The translations under genes and the position numbers were made by a program. A DNA stretch of 64,000 nucleotides from Acholeplasmatales bacterium. Its GTDB lineage: Bacteria > Bacillota_I > Bacilli_A > Acholeplasmatales > Anaeroplasmataceae. Below are positions 43,774 through 51,088 of the stretch, piece after piece; the stretch's first letter is position 1; every line of letters starts with the position of its first letter. The stretch lies in NCBI GenBank assembly GCA_016288855.1, contig JAEELJ010000051.1:91593-155592 (forward strand). The letters run 5' to 3'. The notes under the pieces were generated by a model. The model was given only the letters and a program-made list of their open reading frames with translations. It was not told the origin of the DNA and searched no databases.

Positions 43774-46095
43774 TTACATCCTTTCTATGTCTAATGTGAC
43801 ATTTTTATCTGATTGATATTTTGGATATAGATATTTCACCATATCAAGTACACTATCTTCATATGCTAAAACTTGAATCTTGAAATAAAATATATCATTC
43901 TTTTTAAATATATCAGCCTCAACAGGACCTAATATTTTAGATTCAATAGAAGCCTTTTTTAGATTTGTTGCAATTATTTTTGCTTCCTCGTATGCTAAAT
44001 TAGCATCAGAAGATGAAATAGTAATCATTAATGCTTCACTAAATGGAGGCATATGCTGTATTCTTCTATATTTAATCTCATTCTTATAAAAATGATCATA
44101 ATCATTTATTTTAGAAGCCTCTATAACAAAGTGATTAGGATTATATGTTTGAATAATAGTCCTACCATCCTTTTCAGCACGACCACCTCTACCTGAAACC
44201 TGCATAATTAAATTAAATGCTTCACTAGATGCATTATATAGTGGATAATTTAATGCTAGGTCAGCATTAATTATACCAACTAATGTAACTAATGGGAAAT
44301 CAAGTCCCATAGTTATCATTTTAGTACCAACTAAAATATCATAATCATGAGCTTTAAACCCTTGATACATTGCCTCATAATCTTCCATCTTCTTAGTTGT
44401 ATCCATATCCATTCTATAGCACCTTGCATCAGGTAAAATATTAGCTAGCTCTTCCATTACTTTTTCTGTTCCTGTACCTAAGTATCTAATTTTTTCAGAT
44501 CCACACTTAGGACAATTAACTGGATTCGGAATTTCATATCCACAATAGTGACATTTTAAAGTATTAGTTCTTTTATGGAATGTTAATGAAACATCACAAT
44601 GAGGACATTTAACAACCTCTCCACAGCTTCTACACATAACAAATGAGGAATGACCTCTTCTATTAATGAATAAAATTGTTTGATTATGATTATTATAATT
44701 TTCAATAATCGCATTCTTTAATTTTAAAGAAAATACACTCTTATTTCCGTTTTTAAGCTCTTGCCTCATATCAACAATTTCACTTTCAGGAAATGGCTTC
44801 ATGTTTGCACGGAAAGGCATTTCAATTAGCTTATATTCACCTTCACATGCCTTAAAGTAATCAGAAACATCAGGAGTTGCACTACCTAAAACTAAAGGAC
44901 AATCATACTTTTTAGCACGAAGTCTTGCAATATCAATTGCACTATATTTAGGATTATTTTCTTGCTTATATGTTGATTCATGCTCCTCATCAACAATAAT
45001 ACATCCTAAATTTTTTAATGGTGCAAAAATTGCACTTCTAGCACCAATAACTATATCTACTTCTTGGGCTAAAATTCTTTTCCATTCATTATATTTTTCT
45101 TTAATAGATAATCTTGAATGTAGGATTGCAATTCTATTTTTAAATCTAGATTTAAATAAATCTGTAATTTGTGGTGTTAAAGATATTTCTGGTACTAGCA
45201 TAATTGATGATTTATTATTACATCTTGCATCTTCAATTAATTCCATATAAACATTTGTTTTACCAGAGCCAGTAACACCATGGATTAAATATGTGTCATA
45301 TTTATCCATTTTAATTGCTTCAATTGCATTTTTTTGATATTGATTTAAAGGTACCTTTTTATATTCCTTAATATATTCATCTTCCTTAGATTCAATTATT
45401 TCCTTTTTATATTTAGAAATAGCACCTATTGATTCTAATGTATCAATAACAGCTTTAGAATATCCTGAATCAGCAATCAATAATTTTTCTTCAATATCTT
45501 GATTTATTTCACTTAAATAATCTAACAAAGAAGAGCTTTTCTTACTTGGGCAAGAAATACTATCATCTACTAAATGAATCATTACCTCATAAGGATCTTC
45601 TTTTATTTGCTTAAATCTAGTATCAAAGGATATAGAATTATCTTTTAATAATTGATAACATAAATTCTTTTTATCATCATTCATATTATCAAATATAAGT
45701 TCTTTTTTATTTCCAAATAATGATTTTGTTAAATCATTATCAATTAATTTAGTAACAATTGTTTGATATTTTATTTTAAATGCTCTTGGAATTAGATTTT
45801 CTAAAGAAGAAATCATAAATGTAAAATTATTATTCGATATATATTTTGCAATTTCAATTCCTTCTTCATTAATAATTGGATTAATATCAATTACATCTTC
45901 TATATCCTTAAGATTTTTTGAATAATCAGTTTCTTCTTTTATCTCAATTACGAATGCAACTCTAATTTTATTTGCAAAATTTACTCTAACTCTTGCGCCT
46001 AATTTTACTACACCAAGGAGGTTATTTGGAATGTTATAGTCAAAGCTTTTATTAACTTGCTTATTTTTAATATCAATAATGACTGAAGCAATCAT
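43774..46095 (-). CDS. priA: Primosomal protein N', replication restart helicase PriA
   Basis: A 773-residue 3'-5' helicase that reloads the replisome at stalled forks. The N-terminal 3'BD is about residues 1-100. Walker A GVTGSGKTNVY and the DEEH box (IIVDEEHESTYK) are followed by two four-Cys zinc clusters (CRSCGEVVKCPHC and CHYCGY...CPKCGSEK), then helicase motifs V/VI. The length is slightly above usual. First gene after the SAM-type riboswitch; the ribosome binding site AAGGAGGT directly follows the riboswitch terminator's T run. Confidence 0.96.
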   Translation of the reverse strand: MIASVIIDIKNKQVNKSFDYNIPNNLLGVVKLGARVRVNFANKIRVAFVIEIKEETDYSKNLKDIEDVIDINPIINEEGIEIAKYISNNNFTFMISSLENLIPRAFKIKYQTIVTKLIDNDLTKSLFGNKKELIFDNMNDDKKNLCYQLLKDNSISFDTRFKQIKEDPYEVMIHLVDDSISCPSKKSSSLLDYLSEINQDIEEKLLIADSGYSKAVIDTLESIGAISKYKKEIIESKEDEYIKEYKKVPLNQYQKNAIEAIKMDKYDTYLIHGVTGSGKTNVYMELIEDARCNNKSSIMLVPEISLTPQITDLFKSRFKNRIAILHSRLSIKEKYNEWKRILAQEVDIVIGARSAIFAPLKNLGCIIVDEEHESTYKQENNPKYSAIDIARLRAKKYDCPLVLGSATPDVSDYFKACEGEYKLIEMPFRANMKPFPESEIVDMRQELKNGNKSVFSLKLKNAIIENYNNHNQTILFINRRGHSSFVMCRSCGEVVKCPHCDVSLTFHKRTNTLKCHYCGYEIPNPVNCPKCGSEKIRYLGTGTEKVMEELANILPDARCYRMDMDTTKKMEDYEAMYQGFKAHDYDILVGTKMITMGLDFPLVTLVGIINADLALNYPLYNASSEAFNLIMQVSGRGGRAEKDGRTIIQTYNPNHFVIEASKINDYDHFYKNEIKYRRIQHMPPFSEALMITISSSDANLAYEEAKIIATNLKKASIESKILGPVEADIFKKNDIFYFKIQVLAYEDSVLDMVKYLYPKYQSDKNVTLDIERM

Positions 46096-46108
46096 AAAAT
46101 ACCTCCTT

Positions 46109-46137
46109 AAAAAAATAAAAAGCCATCAAAAGACGGC
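46109..46137 (-). terminator. Expression-platform terminator of the SAM riboswitch
   Basis: Minus-strand hairpin GCCGTC-TTTT-GATGGC followed by TTTTTATTTTTTT, ending next to the priA ribosome binding site. Its left arm GCCGTC can instead pair with GATGGC at the 3' side of the aptamer (46155-46160), giving an antiterminator. Ligand-stabilised P1 would free the terminator, so the switch is predicted OFF with SAM. Confidence 0.8.
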
Positions 46138-46151
46138 ATAGTTTATAATAT

Positions 46152-46240
46152 ATTGCCATCATTCAAGCTTTAGCACCGTTCTATTATAGTGGTTGCTTGG
46201 TAGTCACAGAGCTTGTCTCTCGTACCATCTTTATGACAAT
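46152..46240 (-). ncRNA. SAM-clan (S-box-like) riboswitch aptamer, compact form
   Basis: An 89-base minus-strand RNA. P1 is AUUGUCAU/AUGGCAAU (46233-46240 with 46152-46159). The S-box core GCAACC (46196-46191) and GGUGCUAA (46177-46170) flank a short P3. P2 is closed by GGUA/UACC, and its loop CAAGCU (46215-46210) can form a 6-bp pseudoknot with AGCUUG (46169-46164). No P4 hairpin fits between the core and P1, unlike standard SAM-I; this recalls the SAM-IV and SAM-I/IV variants. It heads the operon that ends with metK. Confidence 0.8.
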
Positions 46241-46243
46241 AAA

Positions 46244-46272
46244 ATTATACTATTGTTTGATATTATATTCAA
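46244..46272 (-). promoter_or_regulatory. Promoter of the SAM-riboswitch priA-metK operon
   Basis: TTGAAT (46267-46272), 17-base spacer, TATAAT (46244-46249) on the minus strand. Transcription would begin right at the riboswitch P1. Confidence 0.8.
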
Positions 46273-46285
46273 TATAATTTATTAA

Positions 46286-47680
46286 TTAAATTATACCTGT
46301 TGCTTCGCCTATTCTTTCATCAATATAATTGAATCTAGCTAATACTTTTACAACACCCTTTAATACTAAATATAATACTAATGTTTGTGGAACTAAATAT
46401 AATAAATTCTTTGGTAGGCTTATCCATGTGAAATATTGAATAGCTTGATCATAATTAAACTGATTCATCATACTCCACCAAATAGTACCAAAAATAGCAT
46501 TTATAACTATATTAACAAACAATCTTGCATAAAAGCATTTTGAGAATGTAACTTTAGTTCTATAAAAGCAAATACCATAAGTAAAGCCAGCCATCATTGC
46601 ATCAAGTGTATATCCGAAGAACCATGGTCCTGATCCGTTAACACCTAAGAAGAACCCAATTGTATCAGATAATGCACCAATTATAATTCCTGCTAAAGGA
46701 CCATATATTAATGCAATAATTGAGAAGAAAATATATGTTAATGATAGACCTAATGCACCAAATCCTGAAGGTAAATGTAGGAATTTACAAACTACCATCA
46801 TCGCAAATAGTATAGCCATCATTGCAATATTAGATACCTTTTCAAATGGCTTAGATGCATAAGTCCAATATTTCTTATGGAATGGTGTTTTAAATATTTC
46901 TTCGTTATCGTGTATTTCTTTATAATCATTAAGTTTTCCCTTAAGGAATAAAAAAGTTACAATAACAAGAATTATTACTAAACCACCTAATGCAAATAGA
47001 GAAGATATTGCATAAGGATTTTGGTAATTATATAAATATGCAACATTACCAGATTTAATATTTATTCCTTCAATTTCAATATTAAATGTCTTTTCAGCAT
47101 ATAAAGCATGGTTTATTTCTTCTTTTACAAGTTCACCATTTTCGTCATATTCTGCTTCTTCATCTACTCTTTTTCCACTAGCTATTTCTTCTTCTGTATA
47201 TAGCATATCTTGAGTAAATGTATAATTTTTAACACCAGAATCAAAATATGCTTTTACGAATTTATTAAACTTAGTAACACCTTCACTAATAGATTTACTA
47301 GATGTTACTGCAGTTGTAGTAAATACCTTATTCTTTAGCCAAATTGACCCATCTTTATAATACATATCATTAAATATTTGATCATATGTTGCATTAGTTG
47401 TAGTAAATATCTTAGACATACTCTTAGATATTCCTTCTTTATTATTATATTCAGTAACATATTTATTATATGATTTTATATTTGATTCTTGAGTCTTATA
47501 GTAGTCTTTTGAAAAATACTTTTCATATTCAGTATCAGTTACATCAACATCAATTCTATAATAACTGAAATTAGGATTATAGATAAATTGTGTTAAGAAA
47601 TATCCTAACGCAAAGCTGAACATTAATACCACAAGTATTAATACTTTAAAACGGAAAATTGATTTAAAAAATTCTTTCAT
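46286..47680 (-). CDS. folT: FolT-type folate ECF transporter S component with extra N-terminal domain
   Basis: A 464-residue protein. The C-terminal 185 residues (about 280-464) are a normal ECF S component of the FolT type: six hydrophobic helices with the AMM-type motif near residue 287 and a conserved YGPLAGIIIGALSDTIGF segment. The THF riboswitch upstream supports folate as substrate. The first 250 residues are extra: a helix at 12-32, an extracytoplasmic domain of about 190 residues rich in Tyr, Lys, Thr and acidic residues, and a helix at 225-246. Known FolT proteins are about 170-190 residues. The ECF A/A'/T module is not in the window. Confidence 0.85.
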   Translation of the reverse strand: MKEFFKSIFRFKVLILVVLMFSFALGYFLTQFIYNPNFSYYRIDVDVTDTEYEKYFSKDYYKTQESNIKSYNKYVTEYNNKEGISKSMSKIFTTTNATYDQIFNDMYYKDGSIWLKNKVFTTTAVTSSKSISEGVTKFNKFVKAYFDSGVKNYTFTQDMLYTEEEIASGKRVDEEAEYDENGELVKEEINHALYAEKTFNIEIEGINIKSGNVAYLYNYQNPYAISSLFALGGLVIILVIVTFLFLKGKLNDYKEIHDNEEIFKTPFHKKYWTYASKPFEKVSNIAMMAILFAMMVVCKFLHLPSGFGALGLSLTYIFFSIIALIYGPLAGIIIGALSDTIGFFLGVNGSGPWFFGYTLDAMMAGFTYGICFYRTKVTFSKCFYARLFVNIVINAIFGTIWWSMMNQFNYDQAIQYFTWISLPKNLLYLVPQTLVLYLVLKGVVKVLARFNYIDERIGEATGII

Positions 47681-47687
47681 AAAAAAA

Positions 47688-47709
47688 GGCCTCCATTAAA
47701 TAGAGTGCC
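47688..47709 (-). terminator. Expression platform of the THF riboswitch
   Basis: Minus-strand hairpin GGC-A-CTCTA/TGGAG-GCC followed by seven T residues and then the folT ATG. The right arm contains the ribosome binding site (GGAGG), so the same hairpin could both terminate transcription and hide the ribosome site. Confidence 0.65.
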
Positions 47710-47743
47710 ACCATAAAAAAGTATATATAAACTACTTCATATT

Positions 47744-47832
47744 ACAGCGGACGCGCCTAACCATCGCCACATTGTGTTCGTACATGACCAACTTCCCATA
47801 TCATGTCACTTAACGCGATTAAGCTACTCTGT
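47744..47832 (-). ncRNA. Tetrahydrofolate (THF) riboswitch
   Basis: An 89-base aptamer upstream of folT. It shares with THF riboswitches GAGUAG near the 5' side, CGCGUUAAGUG, a GGGAAGUUGGUC pseudoknot-loop segment, ACGAA, a GGCG segment, and CCGCU at the 3' side of P1 (ACAG/CUGU, extendable outward by AU pairs). The downstream gene being a FolT-type transporter agrees with the assignment. Confidence 0.88.
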
Positions 47833-47846
47833 ATATTTACAAATTA

Positions 47847-47874
47847 ATTATATATGAAAAATATTTTATTGCAA
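47847..47874 (-). promoter_or_regulatory. Promoter of the THF riboswitch-folT transcript
   Basis: TTGCAA (47869-47874), 16-base spacer, TATAAT (47847-47852) on the minus strand, about 7-15 bases before the aptamer. Confidence 0.7.
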
Positions 47875-47893
47875 TAACAAATTGATAAAAAAA

Positions 47894-47917
47894 GAAATAA
47901 GGCGTAAACCTTATTTC
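47894..47917 (-). terminator. Terminator after udk
   Basis: Minus-strand hairpin GAAATAAGG-TTTACG-CCTTATTTC followed by seven T residues; it overlaps the udk stop codon and ends the long queH-udk operon. Confidence 0.85.
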
Positions 47918-48522
47918 ATTAAATCTTTTATAGTATTAACTAATTCTTTAACCTGTTTAGTTGAATCATATGTTGAATCAATTATTATATCCGCATATTG
48001 CTTTGTTTTATTAATATATAAATCATGCATTGGCTTTACTGTATTAATATATTGCATTACTACAGTATCAATTGTTCTTGCACGTTCAACAACATCTCTT
48101 TTTAGTCTCCTTATAAATCTAATATCACTATCAGCTTCAACATAAATATTTAAATTAGATATTTTTCTTAATGCTTCATCATATAAGCCAAAAATACCTT
48201 CAATAATTATAATCTTTTTGGGTTCAATTAATTCTGTTTCATTTAATCTTGAATGAATTCTAAAATCATATAAAGGCGAATTAATAGATTTTCCTAATAA
48301 TAGTTTCTTTATATTCTTCTTCATTAATTGAAAATCAATTGCGGAAGGATGGTCAAAATTAAAATCCTTCTTTTGTTCAAGTGATACATCATCATGACTT
48401 TTATAATAATTATCCATAGAAACAATAGATACATTTTCAATGCCTATTTCATCCTTAATTCTATTAACTAATGTAGTTTTACCTGAAGCAGTACCTCCAG
48501 CAATAAGTATTAATTTTGACAT
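47911..48522 (-). CDS. udk: Uridine kinase
   Basis: A 203-residue P-loop nucleoside kinase that salvages uridine and cytidine. Walker A is AGGTASGKTTLVNRI at the N-terminus; the family segments VSMDNYYK, FDHPSAIDF and the Arg-rich lid RFIRRLKRDVVERARTID are all visible. Length matches Udk of Bacillus (about 210). Last gene of the queH-MPE-rluA-ABC-ABC-LRR-udk unit, 13 bases after the LRR gene, with AAGGAGG before the ATG. Confidence 0.95.
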   Translation of the reverse strand: MSKLILIAGGTASGKTTLVNRIKDEIGIENVSIVSMDNYYKSHDDVSLEQKKDFNFDHPSAIDFQLMKKNIKKLLLGKSINSPLYDFRIHSRLNETELIEPKKIIIIEGIFGLYDEALRKISNLNIYVEADSDIRFIRRLKRDVVERARTIDTVVMQYINTVKPMHDLYINKTKQYADIIIDSTYDSTKQVKELVNTIKDLMK

Positions 48523-48534
48523 ATAAAGGCCTCC

Positions 48535-49221
48535 TTATTCTATTACTTCTATTTCTACACCATCTTTATTTAAATACTTTGAATAATTATTTTCAATCAA
48601 AGTCTTTAAAGTAGTGCTATATACACTAATCTTAGTTAAAGATTCCATATAATAAAATGAACCATCAGCTAATCCAGTTGCAATATTAACTGTACTAGGA
48701 AGAACTAATTCTTCTATACTAGTATATGCAAAAGCAAATGAATATATTCTTTTAGTATTATTTAAAGAAATATTTTTTAAAGATGTTGCTTTAAAAAATG
48801 TAGATGAATTTATTTCTTCCACATTTAAAATAATATTATCTAGGCTACTACAATAAGAAAATGCATGAGTTTCAATCTCTAATACATTTTCTAAATTAAT
48901 AACCTCAAGTCTACTACATTCACTAAATGCAAGCTTACCTATTTTTTCAATTGTTTCTGGTAAACTTACATTACGTAAATGGCTTTTAGATAAAAAGGCA
49001 CGCTCTCCTATCATATTTACTTCATAATTTTTATATTCAGTTTTAATATCATAGCTACCTAAATTTCCTGTTACATCATATACTAATGCTTTAGTTTCCC
49101 CATTATCATTATATGTTCTATAAAGTATTCTTGCTCTTAAGCTAAATACTGTAAGAAATATTAATGCAAGCATTACAATAAGACATATTAGAAATTCAAT
49201 ATCATGCCTTTTTGCTCTCAT
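48535..49221 (-). CDS. BspA-like leucine-rich repeat (LRR_5) membrane-anchored protein
   Basis: A 228-residue protein. A single membrane helix lies at about residues 9-28; the outer part (65-210) has five to six LRR_5 repeats of the BspA type, each around 22-23 residues with the pattern IGERAF, IGKLAFSECSRLE, IETHAFSYCSSLD, INSSTFFKATSLK, IYSFAFAYTS. Such proteins are common on the surface of gut Bacillota and bind host or partner proteins, but the role here is unknown. It sits between an ABC exporter and udk in one operon; AAGGTGA precedes the start. Confidence 0.85.
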   Translation of the reverse strand: MRAKRHDIEFLICLIVMLALIFLTVFSLRARILYRTYNDNGETKALVYDVTGNLGSYDIKTEYKNYEVNMIGERAFLSKSHLRNVSLPETIEKIGKLAFSECSRLEVINLENVLEIETHAFSYCSSLDNIILNVEEINSSTFFKATSLKNISLNNTKRIYSFAFAYTSIEELVLPSTVNIATGLADGSFYYMESLTKISVYSTTLKTLIENNYSKYLNKDGVEIEVIE

Positions 49222-49234
49222 ATTTCACCTTTAT

Positions 49235-51088
49235 TTAATTATGCTTATATTGTAGTTCATATAAATTATAATACATTCCTTTTCTATTTAAAAGTTCTTC
49301 ATGACTTCCCATTTCTTTTAATTCGCCATGATGTAATACAATTATCTTATCAGCATTCTTAACTGTTGACAATCTATGAGCTACTATTATCATTGTACCA
49401 ATATTTCTCATTTTTTCTAATGAATCTTGAATTAAAACCTCAGTTTCAGTATCAATATTAGCTGTTGCCTCATCTAATATCAACACATTAGGCTTATGAA
49501 TTACTGTTCTTGCAAAAGATATAAGCTGTCTTTCACCAGCACTAAAGTTAGCGCCTCTTTCCATAACCTTATAGTCATAAGAATCAGGTAAACGTTCAAT
49601 AATTTTATTAGCATTTACATATGTTGCTGCTTCTTTTATTTCATCAATTGTAAATGATTCATCTCTTAATGTGATATTAGATTTAATAGAGCCTGAGAAC
49701 AAGAAAACATCCTGTAGCATTTGTCCTATACATCTTCTTAAATGTTCAGTATCTAAGTCATTAATTGGGTATCCATCAATTCTAATCTCACCCTTGTTAA
49801 CTAAATAATTTTTACATATTAATGCAAGAATAGTAGATTTACCTGCACCTGTTGCACCAACGAATGCAACTGTTTGACCTGCTTCAATTGTAAATGAAAC
49901 ATCCTTTAGAATCCATTCATCTTCTAAATATTTGAACCATACATGATCAAATTCAATCTTACCATCAATATGATCAAGCTTTATTGCATCCTTTTTATCT
50001 ATTATTTCAGGTATTGTATCTTGAATAGAGAATACCTTTTCTGCAGATGCAAATGCTTGCTGTAATGAATTAAATTGATCAGCTAAATTTTGTACTGGAT
50101 CAAAGAAATTACCTATATATTGATAGAATGAAATATAATTTGATAAAGGTAATTGACCTTTTTTTAATAAGCCAAATCCAAAGAATAATACTGCAATACG
50201 AGTAACGATATATAAGAAGAAAATTAAAGGTCTAAAAATACCAAAAATGATAATTTGTTTTACTGATTCTTTAGTAAGCTTATCATTTAATTTCTTAAAT
50301 TCTTCTCTTTTCTTATCCTCTTGATTGAAAACCTGTGTTATTTTCATACCACTTAAGTTTTCACTCAAATAAGTATTAACATTTGAAACACAACCTCTAA
50401 CTATTCTATGTTCCTTTCTTTGGAAATATCTAAATAAAATAGTTATTGTAATTAATACAGGAGCAACAATTGCAATTATTATTGATAATTGTGGTGATAA
50501 TAAAATCATCACAACAACTACAAATATTAAAGTTAATGAATAACGAATTAAATTAACAATAACAGTTGTATATAATTCATTGATATTGTTAATATCAGAT
50601 GTAACTCTAGTAACAAGCTTACCAACAGGTAGCTTTGTGAATTGAGCAATAGATAGACTTTCAATATGCTCAAATGTTTCTTTTCTAATTCTTAGGATAG
50701 TTCTTTGACCAGCTTTTTGTAAAATCATAGTAGTTATATATAATACAACTGCATCAACTAATACAATTATTAAATACATAAAAGCTAGTGTTAAAGATAT
50801 ACTTAATCTAAAATTTTCTAATGTAACATAGCTAAAATTATTAATAAAGAAATTACATATTGAAACTAATTGCGGATCATCTGATTCTACAATTGATTCC
50901 ATTTCTAATATTCCAATAAGCTTTCCTTCTACTAACGCAGGAAGTAAGCCTACAAATACAGTAATAATAGTTAAGAATAATGCTAATATGAACCATCCTA
51001 GTTCAGGCTTCATATAATTATATAATCTTTTTATAATTGCACTATCCTTATATGTTTTTATATTCTTGTTATCATCATTAATTTGCAT
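49235..51088 (-). CDS. ABC exporter half-transporter, catalytic-site subunit
   Basis: A 617-residue type IV ABC exporter: six membrane helices (residues about 30-320) then a nucleotide-binding domain with Walker A GATGAGKST, signature FSAGERQLI and Walker B VLILDEATANID with the catalytic Glu intact. The signature is FSAGE rather than LSGGQ. It pairs with the adjacent upstream half-transporter to form a heterodimer of the multidrug/lipid type (YheHI, TM287/288). ATG at 51088 with GGAGG upstream overlaps the partner's stop region by 11 bases. Substrate unknown. Confidence 0.92.
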   Translation of the reverse strand: MQINDDNKNIKTYKDSAIIKRLYNYMKPELGWFILALFLTIITVFVGLLPALVEGKLIGILEMESIVESDDPQLVSICNFFINNFSYVTLENFRLSISLTLAFMYLIIVLVDAVVLYITTMILQKAGQRTILRIRKETFEHIESLSIAQFTKLPVGKLVTRVTSDINNINELYTTVIVNLIRYSLTLIFVVVVMILLSPQLSIIIAIVAPVLITITILFRYFQRKEHRIVRGCVSNVNTYLSENLSGMKITQVFNQEDKKREEFKKLNDKLTKESVKQIIIFGIFRPLIFFLYIVTRIAVLFFGFGLLKKGQLPLSNYISFYQYIGNFFDPVQNLADQFNSLQQAFASAEKVFSIQDTIPEIIDKKDAIKLDHIDGKIEFDHVWFKYLEDEWILKDVSFTIEAGQTVAFVGATGAGKSTILALICKNYLVNKGEIRIDGYPINDLDTEHLRRCIGQMLQDVFLFSGSIKSNITLRDESFTIDEIKEAATYVNANKIIERLPDSYDYKVMERGANFSAGERQLISFARTVIHKPNVLILDEATANIDTETEVLIQDSLEKMRNIGTMIIVAHRLSTVKNADKIIVLHHGELKEMGSHEELLNRKGMYYNLYELQYKHN

